Source of the DNA: Syngnathus acus
Lineage: Eukaryota > Chordata > Actinopteri > Syngnathiformes > Syngnathidae
Direction: 5' to 3'
Assembly (NCBI RefSeq): GCF_901709675.1
Contig: NC_051098.1
Coordinates: 8,557,000-8,620,999, forward strand
Length of the DNA stretch: 64,000 nucleotides
This document shows, one piece after another, positions 57,901 through 64,000 of the stretch. The position numbers were made by a program, and so were the translations under genes. Positions within the stretch are counted from its first letter, which is position 1, and each line of letters begins with the position of its first letter. The notes under the pieces are model-generated. The model had not been told where the DNA came from, made no database searches, and saw only the letters and a list, made by a program, of their open reading frames with translations.

Positions 57901-60900
57901 TGGGCCACTCGGAAGCCTCCCGACATCCAACAAGAAAGTACTTTACATGGGCGACTTCACATCTAATTAGCTCGCATAGATTGTATGCACATTGCTCACT
58001 AGCCATAAAGCCCATTTTAGACGTCCAAGACTTTTAGCTTCATTTAACTTGCACACTGTCATTGTGTTTTTACAATTTATTCCATTATGACTTGAATGCA
58101 AAAGAGCGTATTTGGAAATTGAGTCAACTTTAATCCAGCATACTGTCGCCATTTGTTAGCTACAGACACAGTGCTGAAGGATAAAAAAAATGGGAGTCAG
58201 CATGTCTTACGTCTTCCTTCGTGAACCAGAAATTGACCTGCCCGAACAAACAAGGACATTTTCAATCGTATTTTTCCCCTTGTTTTTCGATCTATTTCTC
58301 TTAACCATATTATTTTATTAAATATTAAATGCTCTTCTGTTAGATGACATAAAGCTGCGTATCGACTTGTTTTCATCCATACAGCTGAAGAACTCACAGC
58401 GGTCTGTGAGTATATCAACCTACTGTATAAAGGAGCCCAGATGTCATTTGAAGTCATTTTGTTCAGATGAAATTGATTTCAGTATATTGGCTTAGTGGTG
58501 TGCCTTGCCTTAATAAAGGTTGGGAAACACTGCATGAGACATTCACACTGTGGTGCCAGGTGCTTTTGTACCCGCATCAAGAAAATGAAAGTGAACCAAA
58601 TCCTGGTGCTGTATTGATTTGAAGATGTTCGCAGAAAGTTGGCTAATCCCTTTTTCTTGTACAAGAGTCAATATGGAAACATTGTCTTGCTAGAAATTCT
58701 GTCTGTCAGCACAGGGTCGTCACAGAGAATCAACTCACAGGCCCTCAGGCTGGTTGTGTCGTGCGTTAGGCATAGTGTGTATGGGTGTGTGTGTGTGCGC
58801 GCGCGTGTGTGTGTGGCTGAGTCATAAAGGCGAGACGCTGACGACTGCCACAGAATGCTAAACCAAGACACTGGCTTGAAAAGTGAGCCACAGATGTGCA
58901 TCTTAATGTGACTCCACTGTGATCATTCGTCACATTTGGACATAATGATCCAATTTACAATACAAGCAAACTCGTTTACATTCATTCTTTAGAGACCAAA
59001 TTAGGATGATGGTATGGAATTAGAGTTTCAAACCAGATTCGGACTCACAAATTTGGGTTCTGAGCCAAATTGTGGTTTTACGACCGTGTGAAGATGAATG
59101 AAATGAAGATTTAAGCCTGAGTTAAGGTTTCACACAAGGTTTATGATATAGATCAGGGGTTGTCAACTGGTTTTGTCCAAGGGACCTCTATTATATCCAA
59201 GAAGCAACTCAGGGACCACTGTATTGGCGGAATACTTTTTTATTTTGCACTAAAGGAGGATAGACCTATACAGGCTGTTTATTTGCATCTGTATGTCTAT
59301 TCTCAACCAATCTCAACCAAATTTTAGTTTGGATCGGTACATGAATTACAAAATTAGCTGGAAAATAAATCAAATCTAAATAATAGATCAATTTTATTTA
59401 AAAAAATATTACAATTATTTTCCATTTCCAATTTTGCGGACCACCTGCAATACCGCCACGGAACACTAAATGGCCGCGGACCACCAGTTGACAATCCCTG
59501 GTATAGAATTACTTTAGACTATCAATTTCAAACCCGTGTTACGATATCAAATTGTGTTTTTAGGACATGTTGAGGGTATCAATATGACGTATGGGTTAGG
59601 GTTTCAAAGTAGAGTTAGCAACTTGGTTAGGTTTACAAACAAGGACTATGGTTCCCACGGTGTCAAAATCAGCAGGTTTAGGCTCCATCTTGGCCACGTG
59701 TCGGATGTCATGATCTTCCTTGCGTGTTGTTTCTTTGTGTGCAGTCTGATAAAGGAGAACGCAGAGGTTCGCGCCAGCAGTAGCAGCAGCCCCAGTCTGC
59801 TGATCAACCCCGGACGCTTTGACTTTGACGTGTCAGACTGCTTCCTGCTGGGTTGTCCGCTGGGTCTGGTGCTGGCCATGCGTCGCACCGTGCTGCCCAC
59901 CGTTCGGGGTGAGGCCGTGCAACATGCTATGTACATGCATCAGTCGGCTAACCTTTACTTTCAAAAAGGAGAAAATTGTGTTTATTGCGTTTAGGAACTG
60001 GGTCATGTTCAATTATTGAAGTGGTTTGAAAAAACAAACAAAGCATGAGATGGGGTCAAGTCTCTTGCTCACGGCTGTTTTAACAAGCGTGTCACTGTCT
60101 GTCAGTGCATCAGCTCCATCCGGCCTGCTCTCAGATCTTCAACCTGTTCTTCCCATCGGACCCTTCAGCCTCCAGGCTGGAGCCTCTTCTGCAGCCTCTT
60201 TTTCACAAGCTGCCACCCTTCGCCGTGCCACGCTACCAGCGCCACCCTCTAGGCGACGGACGCTCCTTGGTCATAGGTGAGAGACAGGACAATCCATATG
60301 TTGCTTTTTTTTTTTTTTTTAAACTGTGGATTATTGATTGTTCCGCGACCCCTGTGGGGGCAAGCGGTAAGGAAAAGGGATGGATGGATTGATTGTTGTT
60401 GTGTTTGCTACTATTGTGCACAATGGTATTAATAATGAATAACTGGCATTTCATGACTCATATATTTGGTGAACTTTGGTGGGTATCAAGCAGAGGCGTA
60501 GCCAGGAATTTTTCCAGTAGGGGCGCACGCCCACAGGAAAAAAAATCGAACATCACCCACGCCGTTCGCTGATCGCTAAAACAACATCCGGGTCCGGGAG
60601 GCAAACGGTGAATGGATAACATCGCGCACATAGAATAGCGCAAGCACATTCGCGCAAGACCGAAAGAAAAAAACGGCATGAAAATGAAGAATCGAAAAAG
60701 CTCGATTTTTTTCAACCGGGGCGCAGGGAATCCTAACCGGGGCGCCGCCCCGGCTCGCCCCGGCTTGGCTACGCCTCTGGTATCAAGGATAAAAGCCGAG
60801 AGTGATGACATGTACATTGCGCAAGGGTTATAGCACACTTTGCTTGACCAAGGATACCGTGGCGCTTTTTAAAAAAAAAAATTGTTGATTATTTCTAAGT

Positions 60901-63900
60901 ATTGTTGTTTTTTTTATCTATTCTGGTGCATTGTGATTTAAGTGCGGTAATTTATTTATTCGTTTATTTCTACTACGCACAATGGTGTTTATGCAGTCAC
61001 ATTAATCATAGGAACATCGTGTGTGCATGATTTTATGGGCCATGGACCTTTTTTGACAATGTGGATTATTGCAATTGACTTTTTCCAATCGTGAAAGGTG
61101 GCATTCATCATCAATAACTGGTGAAAGAGCATTCAACATTAATTATGTTTGCATGACCAAGTGCTATGGAGTTAGTGTACTAATAGTTCAGTTCATTTCC
61201 ATTTGCGCAAGGTGGCTGGTGTTTATGAATAGCCTGCGTGGAGTAATCAGATTACATTGAGGAAGTTTCATGTCCACAATACTTGTGCGTGCATGTGTGC
61301 CTGTGAGTGACCAAGTTTGCTAAGGACTTTTTTTTTTACTCTGTGGATTTCTTGTCTATGGGTCATTTAGCCAGGCCACTGTCAACCTTTTTAAAGTGCG
61401 CCAGGTTTGGGGAAAGAGTAAGTCTCAAGGGGACCCAAGCATGGTTTTAATGGCCAAGTCTGACTACTGTTGCTTATTTGCACCTAGCTTTAACTTGAAA
61501 ATTCTGACAGACAGAACTCAAGACCCTAAATGAGGGTGGGTTCTCCTCCCCACCTAGATAGATGGTCATAAGGATGAAAACCCCGCAAAGCATCAGCAGC
61601 TCGTCACTAAAGTTTAATTACAGTTTAATAAGTGATGAGCACATTCAAGTGGAAAATGAATTAGAGGATTAATTTTACAGCACAGCTCAAAGTAGTTTGA
61701 AGGTCTTCCACGCCCACAAACTTCAGTGTGTCCTATTCGTTGTCTTCTTCAGCACACTCGCACACACGCCTGCAGCTGAATTTAGAAACATGCAGAGAAA
61801 ATGATTTATTCAGAAATGTTATGGCGCATTGACCATGAGTTAATTTTATGTTCAATAAAACCTGGCAAAAAATACATTTGTATTTTCAAATAGAAGAATC
61901 TTTAATTAATTTACATTATTTCCTACATGAAAATTGCTTTGGATCTATTTCGTGTGATTTGGTTTTAGTCTGAGTTTTTTGGAACGGATTAATCATGAAA
62001 ACTGAGGTTCCACTGTAGTATGATAGTTTCAATGCAATTACTTCCCCTCATCTAGTATTTTGCAGCAAGCAATGGTCATGCTTGTAGCCCATCTGATCCC
62101 CATGCAATATCAAGAAGGGCCCCAGATTCGTTTTTATTCGAGTTTTATTGATGGCAAGGAGAAAATGTGTGACAATGATGTACAAGCAGGAATGAAGCCA
62201 ATATCATGATGTAGCAACCGCACATGCCCACCAATAATGAAAGAAGGCAACTGGAACTTCCACAACATTGCTGTGATTCGAGCTAAGGTAGGCAGGCAAC
62301 GCTTAACCGATTGAATGTTGCCTGGTTTTAAAGGTTTTACGCTGAAGGCGGTTTGACCCTTTTGGACCAGCTGTCAAAGCAGATGAATGTGCAATATGCA
62401 AATGAGCTGTCGCAACGGCTCGGAGGAGCCAATCACGCGAGGGCTCCAACCTGCTTTGACATTCTCATCCATTCTCACTTGAGCTTTGATGAAGATGGAT
62501 GAATGTAATAAAGAAAAAGAGTGAGGAGCTTCTCTTCTTGATTCCAGTGGTGCGCCAATAAGGATTAAAAAAAGGAAAGAAGAGCATGGGGATTGCATCA
62601 TATGATTAATATTGATCACATATGTAATGAGGCTTTATTGTAAAGATTATAATATATAGTACATACCATGAAATCACTTTCTAATGGATGCGACAGAGAG
62701 CTGAGATTCGTTTTATTCTTATTTTAACTATGTATGCTGTGTTTGTATTCATATTTTATTTATTTTTTGTTTAAATACCATTGTTATAGTTTAAATGACT
62801 CCTGCTTGGATTTTTCTTAAAGTTTAACATTTATTTTATTTATTTGTTTGTTTATCAGATACTGTATTGTATGTTCATTTTCATGTTCATACTTTGTTTT
62901 TTTCTTTATTTACTCATGTTTTAAGACCAAGATGGTTATTTTAACACAAATAGACAAAACACTTATGCATTTTTCTATTTAATAAGCAAATCAAATAATT
63001 GAATGACATATAATATAATATATATTATATATAATATATATATATATATAATATAATTATTCATTTACTTTTGTCCAAAGACCAAAGTAATGATGTAAAT
63101 GACTCTTGATATACAATTAATTTATACATATATGTAGGCTATTATTTTTAAAGACTCTTTGGAGGCTGCGGCGCATTCAACTCAGCAAGCGAAAACTCGG
63201 CTTCGTTCTTCCTTTTTTCACAACCGGTGCGCCAGCCTCTGCGTCAACCGTCAATAAAAAATGAATCGGCGACCTCGTTATCTCTGCTTCTGGGTTTTTT
63301 CCCCCCCATCTCTCGCCTTTTTGTTTGTGTGTGCTTGGGAAGTGAGGCGCCTTATACGAAACGTCGCTCAGAAAGAAGAGTAACGCTCTTCTCTTGACGG
63401 GTGTCCTCATTAGCTAACAGCGGCATGATGCATTCGCAGTCACATACGAGAGTAAAGAAAAAAAAAAAAAAAAACACAACTCAAAGAATCCGAGTGAGGT
63501 GGTAATCCGCTTTACACTCTTTCCATCTTCATTACTGGAACAAATCCACTTTGAATGGGGCCTGGACTGAGAGAATTTATTAATCACACCTGAGACCCGA
63601 GATCACATGTATTCACGAGGTCGCAACAAGGAGCATCTGCTACTTTATTTAGAGAAGCTCCAGCTGCCAACTTGTGTTGTTTCCAGCTTGTTATTGTGCT
63701 CCAGCATGGTCGTTAAGTCAGTATTTGTGTGTAAGCCACAGGTGTCTTCCTAGTTTATTCCAAACAAGACCAAGGAGAGCGGTAGGGTTAGGGTTTTGAA
63801 TTCGGAGTTGAGGCCATAAGGTTAGGGTTTCAAATTATGGCTTCAAGCCTGATTTAGGGTTTCACACAAGGGTTGGTGTTAGGGTCCAACGATGTTCTTA

Positions 63901-64000
63901 GAGGCCAGGGTGTGCTGTTTCAAGGTGTTTTATGAATTTGGGTTAGGGTTTTAATTTAGGCTTACAAGTGAGGGTTGGGGATTCAATCACAGCTTCAAAA
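28207..64000 (+). CDS. pitpnm3: PITPNM3 (NIR1), 5' part, ten coding exons, continues past right edge
   Basis: Membrane-associated phosphatidylinositol transfer family member that lacks the PITP domain; known as PYK2-binding NIR1, linked to human cone-rod dystrophy and reported as a CCL18 receptor. Exons: 28207-28231, 34153-34248, 43628-43732, 49235-49305, 49444-49667, 55092-55281, 56315-56449, 56643-56830, 59745-59908, 60106-60276; 1369 nt, residues 1-456, all phases consistent. Residues 35-41 EFFDARD in an acidic tract form the FFAT motif for VAP binding at ER contact sites. Then [18 protein letters not shown]-like ([15 protein letters not shown]), [22 protein letters not shown], the GDCVGG motif (242-247), [13 protein letters not shown], and the start of the DDHD domain at [13 protein letters not shown]. 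The start codon directly precedes an FFAT exon, so this is PITPNM3 and not PITPNM1/2; synteny agrees. The rest of DDHD and LNS2 lie beyond 64000. Confidence 0.95.
28437..28770 (+). repeat. degenerate TTAGGGTTTCAAA-like array, block 1
   Basis: Imperfect repeats of ttagggtttcaaatt-like words, G-rich strand on plus. Confidence 0.75.
28991..29010 (+). repeat. C20 homopolymer
   Basis: Twenty consecutive C; length likely variable or unreliable in sequencing. Confidence 0.95.
29930..30310 (-). mobile_element. Tc1-like transposase N-terminal fragment
   Basis: Minus-strand reading [13 protein letters not shown], then [16 protein letters not shown] (helix-turn-helix), then [15 protein letters not shown], the N-terminal DNA-binding part of a Tc1-family transposase, broken by stops. 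The catalytic half is absent. Confidence 0.85.
31355..31846 (+). repeat. degenerate GGAT/GATG tract ending in a pure (ATGG)n
   Basis: About 490 bp dominated by ggatgg and gatggatg words; the last 50 bp (31797-31846) are nearly perfect tetranucleotide. Confidence 0.9.
34018..34100 (+). mobile_element. mariner-like MITE fragment beside pitpnm3 exon 2
   Basis: tacagtgatccctcgtttat cgtgggagatgcg resembles the common start of a fish mariner-type MITE inserted at TA. It ends about 50 bp before the exon 2 acceptor. Confidence 0.55.
34153..34248 (+). CDS. pitpnm3: pitpnm3 exon 2 (FFAT motif)
   Basis: Acceptor gaacacaaag chosen because it fits phase 1 and gives [20 protein letters not shown], matching human APWHLRNVLSDSVESSDDEF. 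A second AG at 34192 (tgtctgcag) would break the frame with exon 1. Confidence 0.88.
35613..35810 (+). repeat. two-copy tandem duplication, unit about 99 bp
   Basis: tgtggatagggatcgccata starts at 35613 and again at 35712; both copies carry cccaacacaaaaat, tttttggaacatt and aaataaatatataaaa. Confidence 0.92.
37040..37500 (+). repeat. AAAATGGC-type module
   Basis: tggcagctttaaaccaaatt ggctgctgtc, then cttcttgaaacctttttgtt and tgctcatgatgaa, matching the order of phrases at 2690-2790. Confidence 0.5.
38160..38660 (-). repeat. AAAATGGC-type module, opposite orientation
   Basis: catgaaatttggtaggtatg tctgttatgagtagg is the complement of the cctaccaaatttc / catgacagacatg phrases elsewhere; also aaatggccattttcgg. 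Confidence 0.55.
38840..39300 (-). repeat. AAAATGGC-type module
   Basis: aagccagttttatttggaaa cacgaaatctgg, then gccattttgcgttgaagtgg ccatttc. Adjacent to the previous block with similar word order. Confidence 0.5.
40210..40970 (+). repeat. AAAATGGC-type modules, two or more units
   Basis: gcgcttcttgagacattttt atgcgtctgctcatgacac at 40580 and ggcttctgaagctttttttt gtaggtctgcttgtgaaa at 40838 are successive versions of the same phrase. Confidence 0.5.
42354..42400 (-). mobile_element. 47-bp retrotransposed SINE/LINE2 tail with target duplication
   Basis: Minus strand: cccgcgaccccggtggggac aagcggtataggaaatgg then (atgg)n. Flanks attttactttca (42342-42353) and attgtgctttca (42401-42412) match at 10 of 12 positions. 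Confidence 0.75.
43560..43612 (+). repeat. GT-rich microsatellite
   Basis: Interrupted (tg)n just upstream of the exon 3 acceptor, replacing much of the usual pyrimidine tract. Confidence 0.85.
43628..43732 (+). CDS. pitpnm3: pitpnm3 exon 3
   Basis: [20 protein letters not shown] then LVEQIETLG, near-identical to human. A GT microsatellite lies 20-70 bp upstream of the acceptor. Confidence 0.97.
45340..45580 (+). repeat. degenerate TTAGGGTTTCAAA-like array, block 2
   Basis: ggttagtgtttcaatttaag, agggttagagtcttaaatta and similar words; G-rich strand on plus. Confidence 0.75.
45885..45989 (+). repeat. CT then CA microsatellite
   Basis: gctctctcgctctcgctctc followed by about 75 bp of (ca)n with three interruptions. 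Confidence 0.95.
46785..47195 (+). repeat. degenerate TTAGGGTTTCAAA-like array, block 3
   Basis: ggttagggtttcgaattagg, aattagggtttcaaatgagg and similar; the clearest copies of the unit. G-rich strand on plus. Confidence 0.8.
49235..49305 (+). CDS. pitpnm3: pitpnm3 exon 4
   Basis: [20 protein letters not shown] then EDIE; matches the human ELYRVSLRRQRF...GSIEIHED segment. Acceptor cttgcag, donor gtacgg. Confidence 0.9.
49444..49667 (+). CDS. pitpnm3: pitpnm3 exon 5
   Basis: [28 protein letters not shown] and [15 protein letters not shown], strongly conserved. Phase 2 out. Confidence 0.97.
50460..50690 (+). repeat. degenerate TTAGGGTTTCAAA-like array, block 4
   Basis: atgggttagggtttcaagtt, aaccaaggttaaggttacaa and similar words, plus orientation. 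Confidence 0.75.
51260..51860 (+). repeat. degenerate TTAGGGTTTCAAA-like array, block 5 (largest)
   Basis: About 600 bp of variants such as caaattagggttagtgtttc and tttagggtttctaaattagg. Plus orientation. Confidence 0.8.
52490..52503 (+). promoter_or_regulatory. CTCF-like motif
   Basis: CCACTAGAGGGCAG fits the vertebrate CTCF core consensus at all 14 positions. Occupancy unknown; such motifs also travel in repeats. Confidence 0.4.
54770..54970 (-). mobile_element. decayed LINE ORF2 C-terminal fragment
   Basis: Minus strand reads ...MRWLRHL-like and [11 protein letters not shown], a worn version of the LRWLGHLxRMPPGRLPREV segment after the reverse transcriptase of a common fish LINE. Stops present. 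Confidence 0.65.
55092..55281 (+). CDS. pitpnm3: pitpnm3 exon 6
   Basis: [20 protein letters not shown] then [22 protein letters not shown]-rich codons. Strong match to human. Confidence 0.97.
56315..56449 (+). CDS. pitpnm3: pitpnm3 exon 7 (GDCVGG motif)
   Basis: [20 protein letters not shown], placed like the lipase elbow of DDHD-family phospholipases but with Cys where they have Ser; human has the same GDCVGG. Then an Asn/Ser-rich linker. Confidence 0.96.
56643..56830 (+). CDS. pitpnm3: pitpnm3 exon 8
   Basis: [13 protein letters not shown] identical to human, then [14 protein letters not shown]. Disordered Ser-rich linker. Phase 2 out. Confidence 0.95.
58783..58816 (+). repeat. GT/GC microsatellite
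   Basis: gtgtgtgtgtgcgcgcgcgt gtgtgtgt, alternating purine-pyrimidine. Confidence 0.9.
58985..59153 (+). repeat. degenerate TTAGGGTTTCAAA-like array, block 6 left part
   Basis: accaaattaggatgatggta, agagtttcaaaccag and aaggtttcacacaagg. Continues after the hAT MITE at 59154-59500. Confidence 0.65.
59154..59500. mobile_element. hAT-type MITE, 347 bp
   Basis: Ends CAGGGGTTGTCAACTGGT and, inverted, CAGGGATTGTCAACTGGT: 18-bp terminal repeats with one mismatch. Flanks atatagat and gtatagaa agree at 6 of 8, a decayed 8-bp target duplication. Confidence 0.8.
59501..59640 (+). repeat. degenerate TTAGGGTTTCAAA-like array, block 6 right part
   Basis: gggttagggtttcaaagtag and similar; the other side of the MITE insertion. 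Confidence 0.65.
59745..59908 (+). CDS. pitpnm3: pitpnm3 exon 9
   Basis: [20 protein letters not shown] then [11 protein letters not shown], the start of the DDHD domain. Confidence 0.96.
60106..60276 (+). CDS. pitpnm3: pitpnm3 exon 10
   Basis: [34 protein letters not shown] and [20 protein letters not shown] domain. Donor gtgaga, phase 1; the next exon is outside the window. Confidence 0.96.
60343..60387 (+). mobile_element. 45-bp retrotransposed SINE/LINE2 tail with 10-bp target duplication
   Basis: ccgcgacccctgtgggggca agcggtaaggaaaagg then (gatg)n, flanked by attgattgtt at 60333-60342 and 60388-60397, a perfect duplication. Confidence 0.85.
60491..60779. mobile_element. hAT-type MITE, 289 bp, perfect target duplication
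   Basis: Termini CAGAGGCGTAGCCA are identical inverted repeats over 14 bp; flanked on both sides by gtatcaag (60483-60490 and 60780-60787), the 8-bp duplication expected of hAT transposition. Non-coding. Confidence 0.93.
63001..63058 (+). repeat. TA-rich microsatellite
   Basis: Mostly (ta)n with aa interruptions; can form a hairpin. Confidence 0.9.
63780..64000 (+). repeat. degenerate TTAGGGTTTCAAA-like array, block 7
   Basis: ggtagggttagggttttgaa, aggttagggtttcaaattat and more, running to the window edge. Plus orientation. Confidence 0.8.

Larger units (their letters stand above)
60277..64000 (+). other. pitpnm3: pitpnm3 intron 10 (partial)
   Basis: No further exon seen before the right edge. 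Holds the two small insertions above, a TA microsatellite (63001-63058) and a TTAGGG-like array at the end. Confidence 0.55.

Noticed and set aside
1-64000. CRISPR array, phage defence, toxin or other microbial system
   Set aside because: The window is intron-containing vertebrate DNA; tandem repeats found are microsatellites, short duplications or degenerate arrays without spacer structure.

Overview
This is vertebrate nuclear DNA, almost certainly from a teleost fish. Genes are split by GT/AG introns, the non-coding DNA is AT-rich, and fish-type repeats are everywhere (tRNA-derived SINEs with LINE2-like tails, hAT and Tc1/mariner relics, CA and GGAT microsatellites). Four protein genes are recognisable by reading exons and comparing them with remembered vertebrate proteins. 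A percomorph, perhaps a syngnathid, is a tentative guess from repeat style only.

Layout. 1-4808 (minus): first coding exon of nucleoredoxin (nxn) and about 4.5 kb of its intron 1; the rest of the gene lies off the left edge. 5842-6953 (minus): complete four-exon txndc17 (TRP14), 123 residues. 8355-24599 (plus): complete kiaa0753 (OFIP/moonraker), 19 inferred coding exons, about 976 residues; the last two exons contain indels that break the frame. 28207 to beyond the right edge (plus): 5' part of pitpnm3 (NIR1), ten coding exons covering residues 1-456, with large repeat-filled introns; the rest of the DDHD domain and the LNS2 domain lie outside the window.

The block txndc17 (minus) / kiaa0753 (plus) / pitpnm3 (plus), with the first two head to head, is the arrangement known from human 17p13, so this is ancient conserved synteny and not a functional operon. 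The four products act separately: two thioredoxin-fold redox proteins, a centriolar satellite/ciliogenesis protein, and a membrane-contact-site phosphatidylinositol-transfer family member without a PITP domain.

No bacterial, viral or CRISPR-like system was found. The most interesting material is non-coding: degenerate TTAGGG-like arrays seen only inside pitpnm3 introns and all in one orientation; a dispersed module rich in AAAATGGC; two 45-47 bp retrotransposed SINE/LINE tails truncated at the same base; a hAT MITE with a perfect 8-bp target duplication; and the clustered frame lesions at the 3' end of kiaa0753. Exon boundaries were assigned by eye from splice sites, phase and homology, without alignment software.
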